Both the position numbers and the translations under genes were made by a program. From NCBI GenBank assembly GCA_030656435.1, contig JAUSOA010000221.1:1-18521 (forward strand): a stretch of DNA of 18,521 bases, read 5' to 3'. The notes beneath the pieces are model-generated. The model worked only from the letters and a program-made list of their open reading frames with translations. It ran no database searches and was not told where the DNA came from. The DNA is from Acholeplasmataceae bacterium (lineage in GTDB: Bacteria; Bacillota_I; Bacilli_A; Acholeplasmatales; Acholeplasmataceae). Below, piece by piece: positions 1 through 6,329 of the stretch; the first letter of the stretch is position 1, and every line of letters begins with the position of its first letter.

Positions 1-9
1 AGAACAAAA

Positions 10-23
10 GTGAATAAATTCAC
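10..23. repeat. Short perfect dyad near the left end of the IS91-like element
   Basis: GTGAAT-AA-ATTCAC is a perfect 6-bp inverted repeat with a 2-bp centre. It sits 4 bp before a second dyad. Paired hairpins at an end fit an HUH element terminus, but the role is inferred. Confidence 0.4.
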
Positions 24-27
24 TCGG

Positions 28-53
28 GGCGATTAAATCGCCTTTTTCTTTTT
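28..53 (+). terminator. Rho-independent terminator upstream of the transposase
   Basis: The stem GGCGAT/ATCGCC with loop TAA (28-42) can be lengthened at its base by wobble pairs and is followed by an interrupted T tract (43-53). It would stop rightward transcription about 25 bp before the transposase start, either ending an upstream gene outside the window or shielding the transposase from read-through. Confidence 0.6.
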
Positions 54-65
54 CTTCAAATCTTA

Positions 66-71
66 TATAAT
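66..71 (+). promoter_or_regulatory. -10 box of the transposase promoter, possibly giving a leaderless mRNA
   Basis: A perfect TATAAT ends 6 bp before the transposase ATG at 78, so a normal start point would coincide with the A of the ATG. No Shine-Dalgarno sequence precedes the start. The -35 region is only T-rich (about 43-48), with no TTGACA match. Confidence 0.45.
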
Positions 72-77
72 TAAACT

Positions 78-1403
78 ATGAATCCTATTTTGGTTAAATA
101 TAAGTATCAAGATCTCTTATCTATTGCAGCTATTCAAGGAAAAGATGTCTATGAAAACGAACTGAATAAGTTATCTAACCTTAAAGTTTTTAATCCAGAG
201 AAATCCTTAATTCAAGTCATCTTTGCTACTTACTGGGATACTTTTAAACTTCATTTTTCTCATCTTCTTCGTCCAGCAATCATTGAGAATGTTGAAAAGA
301 TGATTCATTGTAAGAACTTATCTAGAGGATATCTATTCTTTGAATGTCCTTCATGTGATAACTATCACCTTCAAGGACTTTCATGTCATTCAAGGTTTTG
401 TCCATCTTGCAACCAAACCTACCGACTTCAAAGGACACTTGCTATTCAGTCCAAATTAATGGATTGTCCTCATCGTCATTTCGTTTTTTCAATTGCTAAA
501 GAAATGCGAAAATATTTCTGGATGTATCGCGGTTTATTTGATATTCTCTTTCAAACCGTCAACGAGGCACTTCATCTTTCCATCCAAAAAACCAAAGATG
601 ACATCAAACTTGACCGGCGACTTGGCATCATCTCGTTTTTGCACTCTTACGGTAGGGATATGAAAACCAATCCTCATATCCATGCCCTGGTTGCTGAAAG
701 ACTGATTGATAAAGACCAAAATCTTTCCGTCATGTCCTTCTTTCCTTTTGAAAGACTGCGTAAGTGCTGGCAGTACCTTCTCCTTAAAAATGTTTCAAAT
801 TACTTGAAAGTTCATGCTTCCAAAGATGATTATAATCAATTTAATCGACTCAGAACTTTTCTCATCAAAAAGTATAAACACGGTTTTTACACCTATGGTC
901 CTCAAGTCGATAAACAACCTTCAATCCAAAGAATGAAGCAGCTTGCTGACTACGTTGCGCGGTATGCATCTCATCCCGCAATTGCTGAGTCGAGAATCGA
1001 TAACTTTGATCCTGTTCATCATACCGTCACTTGGCACTTTGACCCTCACGAAGATGATCATATCACTAATGAAGATTTAAAACTAGGTAGACAAAGTATC
1101 ACTGAGCATGTCTATAAGTTTATGATTAAACTCATTAAACATATCCCCGATAAAGGATTTCACTTGATCCGCTACTATGGTTTCTATTCGAATCGAACAA
1201 CGAAAAAACCGCTATCCATTAAAAAAATCCTCAGCACTTCCTATGTTCTTCATCTGAAACGTCAGATCCATTGGGTTTATCTGCTCAAATCCACATACAA
1301 GTATAACCCGATACGTTGTCACTGCGGCTCTTTGATGACGCTTAATCTTGATTACTCATTTCTACCAAATTCTACGAAAGAGGGGTTTATCTCCGATGCC
1401 TAA
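78..1403 (+). CDS. IS91-family HUH (Y2) transposase
   Basis: 441-residue rolling-circle transposase. It is expected to nick one strand through active-site tyrosines and hold a 5'-phosphotyrosine intermediate. An N-terminal zinc-binding domain shows C90-x2-C93, C103 and C108-x2-C111, as in the IS91 zinc-binding transposase domain. The HUH metal motif is H200-I-H202 in TNPHIHALV, and the paired tyrosines are Y292 and Y296 (YVARY), followed by the family-typical ASHPAIAESRI. A short CxC near the C-terminus (414-416) may also bind metal. Length is normal for the family and the frame is intact, so it may be active. It starts without an SD, just after a -10 box. Its last 8 bases overlap the next gene. 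It runs head-on to leftward replication from the origin. Confidence 0.9.
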   Translation: MNPILVKYKYQDLLSIAAIQGKDVYENELNKLSNLKVFNPEKSLIQVIFATYWDTFKLHFSHLLRPAIIENVEKMIHCKNLSRGYLFFECPSCDNYHLQGLSCHSRFCPSCNQTYRLQRTLAIQSKLMDCPHRHFVFSIAKEMRKYFWMYRGLFDILFQTVNEALHLSIQKTKDDIKLDRRLGIISFLHSYGRDMKTNPHIHALVAERLIDKDQNLSVMSFFPFERLRKCWQYLLLKNVSNYLKVHASKDDYNQFNRLRTFLIKKYKHGFYTYGPQVDKQPSIQRMKQLADYVARYASHPAIAESRIDNFDPVHHTVTWHFDPHEDDHITNEDLKLGRQSITEHVYKFMIKLIKHIPDKGFHLIRYYGFYSNRTTKKPLSIKKILSTSYVLHLKRQIHWVYLLKSTYKYNPIRCHCGSLMTLNLDYSFLPNSTKEGFISDA

Positions 1404-1713
1404 ATTCTTTAATACCATCAAAACGAATATCTCTTTTATTCAAAAACAAAATCTTTATTCCCAGTATAAATCTGCTGTTGAAAAAGGTCTCATCCCTGGT
1501 CCTCTTTCTTCATTTTCTCAGTTTATCTCCATTCCTAATTTCGATGTCATGGTAGATATGAAATGTTTAGCTTGTCACTTTGCTCTTCGCGTCAACTTTG
1601 CTATTTATGCTGAATATATGAAAGCCGAAGATTCTCCTTTTCCTTTAGATACTTGCCCTGAGTGCGGTAAGCTACAGTTTGTTCCTTTAGATATTTATAA
1701 CAAACTCATCTGA
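1396..1713 (+). CDS. Small zinc-ribbon protein overlapping the transposase
   Basis: 105-residue protein that I cannot name. The frame is open from further upstream (ATG at 1348), but ATG 1396 is preferred. It has a G-rich SD (AGAGGGG, about 1380-1386) and overlaps the end of the transposase gene by 8 bases, which suggests translational coupling. Two CxxC knuckles (C57-x2-C60 and C87-x2-C90) look like one zinc ribbon. The N-terminal half is basic and has no membrane segment. Tight coupling implies that it belongs to the element, perhaps as an accessory DNA-binding factor. IS91 of E. coli also carries a small overlapping ORF (ORF121), but that one lies upstream of its transposase, so homology is not implied. 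Confidence 0.65.
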   Translation: MPKFFNTIKTNISFIQKQNLYSQYKSAVEKGLIPGPLSSFSQFISIPNFDVMVDMKCLACHFALRVNFAIYAEYMKAEDSPFPLDTCPECGKLQFVPLDIYNKLI

Positions 1714-1725
1714 GTTAAGTTTTTT
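1703..1725 (+). terminator. Weak possible terminator at the end of the IS genes
   Basis: AACTC/GAGTT with loop ATCT spans the stop codon of the zinc-ribbon gene and is followed, after AAG, by a run of six T. The 5-bp stem is AT-rich, so this is a marginal call. Confidence 0.3.
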
Positions 1726-1812
1726 ATAATAGATGTTGATACACTTACTTTTTAAGGGTGAGTTTTTATCTATATCTTTTTTTGTGAAAATAATTAGAAT
1801 TTCCTATCATAT

Positions 1813-1842
1813 AAAAAAAAGTAGTCGAGTGACTACCTTTTT
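1813..1842 (-). terminator. Terminator of the jag transcript, probably bidirectional
   Basis: GTAGTC (1821-1826), loop GAGT, GACTAC (1831-1836). Read leftward it is followed by eight T; read rightward it is followed by five T. The jag stop codon lies inside the stem. It sits between the convergent jag and IS genes and can serve both. Confidence 0.8.
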
Positions 1843-2453
1843 GGTTTAATAACTAATGCTCGTTCTTCGCCATCACCTTCAGATTCAGTGACTACATCTC
1901 TCCACTCGCTTAATTTTGTGTGAATGATGCGGCGATCGAATGCGTTCATTGGATCTAGCTTAACCGCTATTTTTGTTTGTGCAACTTCTTTAGCTGTCTT
2001 AGTAGCTAGAATTTCTAGTTGTTTTCTTCTGTTTTCATGATAGTTTCCGATATCTAATGAAATGATTAGATGCTCATCAACAAATACATTTAGATAATTT
2101 CTTAGCATAAATTGTAGTGCAAGCAGTGTACGACCCTCACGTCCAATCAAAAGCGCATTCTCATCGCTTTCCACATGGTAGTGGATTTCAGTGCCTTCAG
2201 AAAGTGTTCTAACTTCCATTCTAGCCTTAATCTCCATTGTTTTAAGTATGTTTTCAAGGTATACTTTGCCTTCACTTGCTAGATTCACATTCGGAGTTGC
2301 TTCATAGGTTGTCATGTTGCCAATATTAAACAACCCTTTCTTTTCCTTAGTAATCGTTAGTTTAATCTTATCTTTTTGAATTTTTAATAGTTCAGCAGCT
2401 GTTCTTTCAGCTTCCTGAAGTGTTTTTGCTTCAAATTCTACTTTTTTTAACAT
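1833..2453 (-). CDS. jag: Jag/KhpB-type RNA-binding protein
   Basis: 206-residue protein with the Jag/EloR/KhpB architecture. It has an N-terminal Jag_N domain (about 1-50), a KH domain with the GxxG-like loop IGREGRT (103-109), and a C-terminal R3H domain with R174-x3-H178. Family members bind RNA and are linked to cell elongation and division and to YidC function; the gene usually follows yidC, as here. The start at ATG 2453 is preferred because GGGGTGA, which overlaps the yidC stop, gives a well-spaced SD. A GTG at 2462 (209 residues, 3 bp overlap with yidC) is possible but lacks an SD. It is the last gene of the rpmH-rnpA-yidC-jag group. Confidence 0.93.
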   Translation of the reverse strand: MLKKVEFEAKTLQEAERTAAELLKIQKDKIKLTITKEKKGLFNIGNMTTYEATPNVNLASEGKVYLENILKTMEIKARMEVRTLSEGTEIHYHVESDENALLIGREGRTLLALQFMLRNYLNVFVDEHLIISLDIGNYHENRRKQLEILATKTAKEVAQTKIAVKLDPMNAFDRRIIHTKLSEWRDVVTESEGDGEERALVIKPKR

Positions 2454-2458
2454 CGAAA

Positions 2459-3880
2459 TCACCCCATCAATTGTTTCTTTTGCAATTCTTCGTGTTTCTT
2501 CTCGTTAAGTTTTCTGTTAACTAGTGTTTGTCCTAGTGAGTAAATATTACCAAATATCCAATAAAGTGCAAGTGCATTACTTTGGAAGGATGCGAAAGAC
2601 ATCATAATGACCATGAAATAGCTAACAAACTTCATTGTCTTTTCGGTTTGTGCTGCTTGAGGATTTGGATTATGTGAAGCTGTCTTTTTAACGTAATCAG
2701 GTTTCTTCATCGAAATCTTTTGTAGTAAGAACATCGTTCCACCAACAATACCCGCTAAAACCATACCGATGATTCCATCACGTTGATTTGCAAGGTTAAT
2801 TCCAAGGAAGTTTGTATTCGCAACACCTGCTGCATACATACCGCCTTCAATGGTAATACGTCTAACGACTCCATACATTGCGATAAATATCGGCATTTGA
2901 AGGAATGGGAATAAACAGCCTAAGACATTAATTCCATGCTTTTTATAAACTGCCATCATTTCCATTTGCATTTGTTGCTGTGATTGTGGATCTTTTTTCG
3001 TTGCATATTTTGCTTGAACACGTTGCATATCTGGTTGTGCGACATTCATCTTGATTGATATGTCATTGCTCTTCGCATAAATTGGCCAAGCAAGAGTTCT
3101 TACAACTATTGTTGTAAAGAGAATCCCTACAGCGAAATTATTTCCTAGAAGACTTGCAAACATATTCATCACGAATGCAACCGGAATGACTAGTACCCAA
3201 TCAAAGAATGTTGCGTCGTCTGTAGAAATTGGTCTTTCTCCGCCTGCTACATAAACACCGATAGTTTCAGTTACACCACCATAAGTAAATGTAACATCAT
3301 ATGCATATTTGTTTCTAAATCCATCATCTCCGAGTGGTGTATATCCACCATCATCAAATAATGCTGCAAAAGCTGCTTCATCAAGTGTCTCGTGAAGCTT
3401 GATAATATCTCCATCTCGTTCGACTGCATAAGCTTTAATTCCCTTTGCATCAAATTTTTGACCTATTTTATAGAGTACATTATCAACTTCAAATCTAAAA
3501 GCAACCATCACAATATCATTAGCGTTACCAACGATTGTCTCTGGTTTAATATAGATTTGAAAGCTTACATCAATTCCTTCTACTGTAAACGTATACGTGC
3601 GTACACCATTACTATCTACTACTACATTGGTTGGAAGTGCCCCATCATATGATACTAAAGTGCCTGTGCCAGCTTCTGTGAGTGTCCAATAGGATAGTCC
3701 GTTATCGCCTTTAAAGATGATGTTGTTTGCTTCATCATAATCAAAAACGAGTTTTTCTCCGTTTTCACCGAATGGATTATTAACAGCAACTGCTTTAACT
3801 TCATTCGATCCGGATCCACAAGCGGCTAAACTAAAGACTAGCATCAGAATCATGGCAATAAAAAAGATTTTTTTACTCAT
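2459..3880 (-). CDS. yidC: Membrane protein insertase YidC/Oxa1, lipoprotein type with large ectodomain
   Basis: 473-residue insertase that inserts and folds membrane proteins with or after SecYEG. The signal peptide ends in the lipobox LAAC, so C21 should be lipidated. The Oxa1-type core starts near residue 225. Its first core helix carries the conserved arginine R261 of the hydrophilic groove (VVRTLAWP), followed by a cytoplasmic hairpin (about 265-318), further helices (321-340, 368-388, 415-450) and a basic tail. Gram-positive YidC/SpoIIIJ proteins are usually 250-310 residues. The extra length is a roughly 200-residue segment (22-222) outside the membrane, whose second half has the look of a bacterial Ig-like domain (YKIGQKFDAKGI to ETIGVYV). 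An SD (GGAG, 7 nt spacing) lies in the end of rnpA, which overlaps by 8 bases. Confidence 0.93.
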   Translation of the reverse strand: MSKKIFFIAMILMLVFSLAACGSGSNEVKAVAVNNPFGENGEKLVFDYDEANNIIFKGDNGLSYWTLTEAGTGTLVSYDGALPTNVVVDSNGVRTYTFTVEGIDVSFQIYIKPETIVGNANDIVMVAFRFEVDNVLYKIGQKFDAKGIKAYAVERDGDIIKLHETLDEAAFAALFDDGGYTPLGDDGFRNKYAYDVTFTYGGVTETIGVYVAGGERPISTDDATFFDWVLVIPVAFVMNMFASLLGNNFAVGILFTTIVVRTLAWPIYAKSNDISIKMNVAQPDMQRVQAKYATKKDPQSQQQMQMEMMAVYKKHGINVLGCLFPFLQMPIFIAMYGVVRRITIEGGMYAAGVANTNFLGINLANQRDGIIGMVLAGIVGGTMFLLQKISMKKPDYVKKTASHNPNPQAAQTEKTMKFVSYFMVIMMSFASFQSNALALYWIFGNIYSLGQTLVNRKLNEKKHEELQKKQLMG

Positions 3881-4223
3881 TCTCGTTCTCCATTAGTTTT
3901 GATTTTTTGAATAGAACGGTTAATTTTGTTTTCATTTCTTGATAATTCAATTCAGAGGATTGAGGTTTTACAACGATAATAAACAACTTATTCTTACTAA
4001 ACTGTTGTTGTAATTCATTTACGATCATCCTAATTCTTCTTTTAGCTAGATTTCTAGCAACTGCATTTCCATATTTTTTTCCTATGGAAAGAGCGAATCT
4101 GAAGTTTGTCGCCTCTGAGTCGTCAGATTGATAAATAGCAAAATAACTGTCGCCTTTTACTTTCTTCACTTTGAAAATCGCATCGATTTCGCTGTTTCTC
4201 TTTATGCGATATCTTTTGTTCAT
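3873..4223 (-). CDS. rnpA: Ribonuclease P protein component
   Basis: 116-residue basic protein that pairs with RNase P RNA to cleave the 5' leader from pre-tRNA. The RNR signature is visible as GNAVARNLAKRRIR (52-65), with R57, N58, K61, R62 and R65 at the conserved places. Length is normal. The start MNKRYRIK matches the usual family N-terminus. Unusually, no Shine-Dalgarno sequence precedes the ATG, and the bases just upstream are the U tract of a strong hairpin. It follows rpmH, as in most bacteria, and overlaps yidC by 8 bases. No yidD lies between rnpA and yidC. Confidence 0.93.
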   Translation of the reverse strand: MNKRYRIKRNSEIDAIFKVKKVKGDSYFAIYQSDDSEATNFRFALSIGKKYGNAVARNLAKRRIRMIVNELQQQFSKNKLFIIVVKPQSSELNYQEMKTKLTVLFKKSKLMENENE

Positions 4224-4233
4224 AATGTTTTTT

Positions 4234-4290
4234 AAAAAAATAAGGACTACTCAAAAAATAACATAAGTTATTATTTTAATCGAGTAATCC
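4234..4290 (-). terminator. Strong terminator or attenuator between rpmH and rnpA
   Basis: Read leftward, the outer stem pairs 4282-4290 with 4244-4252 (8 of 9 pairs, GC-rich ends) and the inner stem pairs GTTATT/AATAAC around an ATAA loop, extended past a bulge by four A:T pairs. The tract TTATTTTTTT follows directly (4243-4234). This is a typical intrinsic terminator, 10 bp before the rnpA start. rnpA-yidC-jag would depend on read-through unless an unseen promoter exists. Confidence 0.75.
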
Positions 4291-4315
4291 AAGTGTTTTT
4301 AAAATAACGATTCAA

Positions 4316-4450
4316 TTATACAGTTAATTCTGCGCGGCCTTTTAATCTGCGTCTTGCAAGTACGCGACGGCCACCAGCTGTTGCCATTCTAGCTCTAAAA
4401 CCATGAGTCTTGATACGTTTTAGTTTACTTGGTTGATATGTTCTTTTCAC
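4316..4450 (-). CDS. rpmH: Large ribosomal subunit protein bL34
   Basis: 44-residue bL34, a very basic protein of the 50S subunit. It has the near-invariant KRTYQPSK start, then THGFRARM and RRVLARRRLKGR. The GTG start at 4450 is fixed by family length and by the upstream SD (AGGTGG). An upstream in-frame ATG at 4519 would lie before the promoter -10 box and is not used. The gene stands immediately left of the origin, with its own consensus promoter. Confidence 0.96.
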   Translation of the reverse strand: MKRTYQPSKLKRIKTHGFRARMATAGGRRVLARRRLKGRAELTV

Positions 4451-4487
4451 AAATAAAACCACCTTTCTTGCGAAACCATGCTTAATC

Positions 4488-4516
4488 ATTATATAAAAAG
4501 ACCTTCTTTTTGTCAA
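4488..4516 (-). promoter_or_regulatory. Consensus SigA promoter of rpmH
   Basis: On the minus strand TTGACA (4516-4511), a 17-bp spacer and TATAAT (4493-4488) match the consensus at all 12 positions. The expected start near 4481 gives a leader of about 30 nt. It is the only clear promoter for the leftward rpmH-rnpA-yidC-jag group. Confidence 0.9.
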
Positions 4517-4611
4517 CAATAAACTCAGTTTTTCATTTAAATTATTTCTGATTTCATTCTATTGACAATAATGATAAATTTTCAGTTCATTTTCATCTAT
4601 CGATTTAAATC

Positions 4612-4780
4612 TCAAATGTGGATAACTTAGCCACAATTTTGGGGATTTGTGGATAACTGGGGAAACTTAATCAATGGCTTAATAAAGACGTAAGATTTAT
4701 AGGGTTTCCCACGATGTTCCCACATATCCACAATCCTTATATAAAAGTTTCCCACAAAAACTGTTGATAACTTTTTAAAG
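4612..4780. other. oriC: oriC, upstream DnaA-box cluster
   Basis: The 383-bp gene-free stretch 4451-4833 holds the rpmH promoter, an AT-rich segment (about 4520-4610) and a DnaA-box cluster. Two perfect boxes TGTGGATAA lie at 4617-4625 and 4648-4656, 31 bp apart (about three helical turns). One-mismatch boxes are TTAGCCACA (4627-4635), ATATCCACA (4724-4732) and TGTTGATAA (4762-4770). Looser CCCACA repeats lie at 4708-4713, 4719-4724 and 4751-4756. This cluster next to dnaA is the typical Bacillota origin arrangement, and coding strands diverge here. No convincing dnaA promoter is visible; TTGATA at 4764-4769 could be a -35 overlapping the last box, which would allow autoregulation. Confidence 0.85.
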
Positions 4781-4833
4781 CGTTTTTCTGTATTCGTGTT
4801 ATCCTATTTGTACATAATTTAAGGGGTATATCA

Positions 4834-6198
4834 ATGAACACTTACGATCTTCTATGGCAGAAGATTTTAAACGAATTAGAATCTACTTTCAGTGAGGAAA
4901 CCTTCACCGAAGTCTTCGAACCGTTAAAATCTACACACAAATATGCGAATGACCATGTTTATGTGCTTGTCCCGAACGAATTCATTAAGAGTCGTATTAA
5001 TCGCCTTTACTTGGCAAAGATTAACGATCTCGCACAAAAATTCAATAACGCACCGATTCGTTTCAAATTCGTGACTGAGTCTGAATTATTACCTGAAGAA
5101 ACATTAATCAGTCCTGAGAGAAACTTGAATCTGAAGTACCGCCCTGGTAACTTAAATGCTACCTATACTTTTGATAACTTCGTTGTTGGAAAGAGTAATA
5201 TGTTTGCATTTAGAATGGCAATGAAGGTTGCTGACCAACCTGGTGCTGTTGCAAATCCATTATACATCTTTGGTGACGTAGGGTTAGGAAAAACTCACTT
5301 AATGCAAGCGATTGGTAACTATGTTATGGACCAAGATATTAATCAAAAAGTCCTATATGTTAAAGCTGATGGTTTCATTGAAGACTTTGCAAACCTCTTA
5401 AGAAAGGAAAAGATGGAGGATTTTAATCAAAAATATCGAGACATTGATATTTTACTAGTTGACGACATTCAAATTATGGGTGGCGCTACTAAAACACAAA
5501 TGGAATTCTTTAAACTTTTCGATTATTTATATCAACAAAATAAACAAATTGTAATCACATCTGATAAACCAGCATCTGATCTAAAAAACATCATGACTCG
5601 TTTAACTTCAAGATTCGAAGTTGGACTAACAGTAGACATTCAAGTCCCTGATTTAGAGCACCGTATTGAAATCCTAAAAAGAAAGCTTCAATCCGAATCT
5701 TCTGATATTCATGATATTCCTGCAGACGTTCTAGATTTCATTGCATCCTCATTTGTTACTAACATTAGAGAGCTTGAAGGGGCATTAAAAAGAGTTTTAT
5801 TTTACTGTTTGACAAACAACCTTGATTTAACAGTAGAAACCGTTAATGAGGCTCTAGAACCACTTCTTAAAACAAAGCGAAAGAGTGATTCTTTAAACGA
5901 GAATAACTATGATCGAATACAAAGTATTGTTAGTGATTTTTATGGTATTACTTTAGAAGATTTAATTGGTAAAAAGAGACACTCTAAATACATACTCCCT
6001 AGACATATAGCGATGTTTATTATAAAGAGTAGATATAACATACCTTATAAAACTATAGGAAATTTGTTTGGAGATCGTGATCATTCTACTGTTTTAGCAG
6101 CCTGTGAAAAGATTGATAATGATTTAAAACAAGACCCTAGTTTGAAGATTGCGGTTGACACAATCCTTAAAAAAATCGACGCATTTAGTAAAAAATAA
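4834..6198 (+). CDS. dnaA: Chromosomal replication initiator DnaA
   Basis: 454-residue AAA+ initiator that binds DnaA boxes, assembles an ATP-bound filament and opens the origin. Domain I occupies about 1-80, with a short linker. The AAA+ core has Walker A GDVGLGKT (147-154), Walker B DILLVDD (205-211) and the arginine finger of LTSRF (R260). Domain IV has the DnaA signature DRDHSTVLAACEKI (414-427), whose R415, D416, H417, S418 and T419 contact the box. Length is normal. The start is supported by AAGGGG 7 nt upstream. It lies between two DnaA-box-bearing spacers, so it is probably autoregulated. Confidence 0.98.
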   Translation: MNTYDLLWQKILNELESTFSEETFTEVFEPLKSTHKYANDHVYVLVPNEFIKSRINRLYLAKINDLAQKFNNAPIRFKFVTESELLPEETLISPERNLNLKYRPGNLNATYTFDNFVVGKSNMFAFRMAMKVADQPGAVANPLYIFGDVGLGKTHLMQAIGNYVMDQDINQKVLYVKADGFIEDFANLLRKEKMEDFNQKYRDIDILLVDDIQIMGGATKTQMEFFKLFDYLYQQNKQIVITSDKPASDLKNIMTRLTSRFEVGLTVDIQVPDLEHRIEILKRKLQSESSDIHDIPADVLDFIASSFVTNIRELEGALKRVLFYCLTNNLDLTVETVNEALEPLLKTKRKSDSLNENNYDRIQSIVSDFYGITLEDLIGKKRHSKYILPRHIAMFIIKSRYNIPYKTIGNLFGDRDHSTVLAACEKIDNDLKQDPSLKIAVDTILKKIDAFSKK

Positions 6199-6314
6199 TT
6201 GTGTATAGTTTGTTGGAAACATGGTATAATTATAGCAGTACAAAGCCTTTATTAGATTTACCCACAAACCCACAATTGTAACAACAATAATTAAAGATTT
6301 AAATTAAGAAAATA
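6199..6314. other. dnaA-dnaN spacer, probable second half of the origin
   Basis: The spacer has one-mismatch DnaA boxes TGTGTATAG (6200-6208) and TTACCCACA (6258-6266), and a further CCCACA at 6269-6274. An A/T-rich stretch (6275-6314) follows, which could be the unwinding element, as in the B. subtilis dnaA-dnaN spacer. I did not find a clean DnaA-trio series, so the unwinding role is inferred from layout. Confidence 0.5.
6222..6230 (+). promoter_or_regulatory. Extended -10 promoter of dnaN
   Basis: TGG-TATAAT is an extended -10 element (TGN plus perfect TATAAT). TGTATA, 17 bp upstream at 6202-6207, is a poor -35, as expected for an extended -10 promoter. The predicted start is about 6237, leaving a leader of about 93 nt before dnaN. 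Confidence 0.65.
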
Positions 6315-6329
6315 AAAGGAGCTGCCGCT

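Larger units (their letters stand above)
1..1730 (+). mobile_element. IS91-family (HUH/Y2) insertion element, ends not resolved
   Basis: Region carrying a Y2 transposase gene and an overlapping small zinc-ribbon gene, lying beyond the 3' end of jag, where many Bacillota have mnmE. IS91-type elements move by a rolling-circle mechanism, have no long terminal inverted repeats and make no target duplication, so the ends cannot be read from repeats. The left part holds two adjacent dyads (10-23 and 28-42), compatible with the hairpins typical of such ends. The tetramer GAAC, one of the known IS91 target tetramers, occurs at 2-5, but four bases are weak evidence. The right end must lie between 1714 and about 1812, before the jag terminator. 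Boundaries are nominal. Confidence 0.6.

Noticed and set aside
2459..2461. Mycoplasma-type code with TGA as tryptophan
   Set aside because: TGA ends yidC, the zinc-ribbon gene and the LTA-synthase-like gene at family-appropriate places, and no frame needs TGA read-through.
3392..3652. Forward ORF antisense to the YidC ectodomain
   Set aside because: Low-complexity antisense frame; the yidC frame continues cleanly through it, with lipobox and core intact.
4451..4519. Longer N-terminus for bL34 (67 residues)
   Set aside because: It would start upstream of the promoter -10 box, and bL34 always begins at the KRTYQPSK segment.
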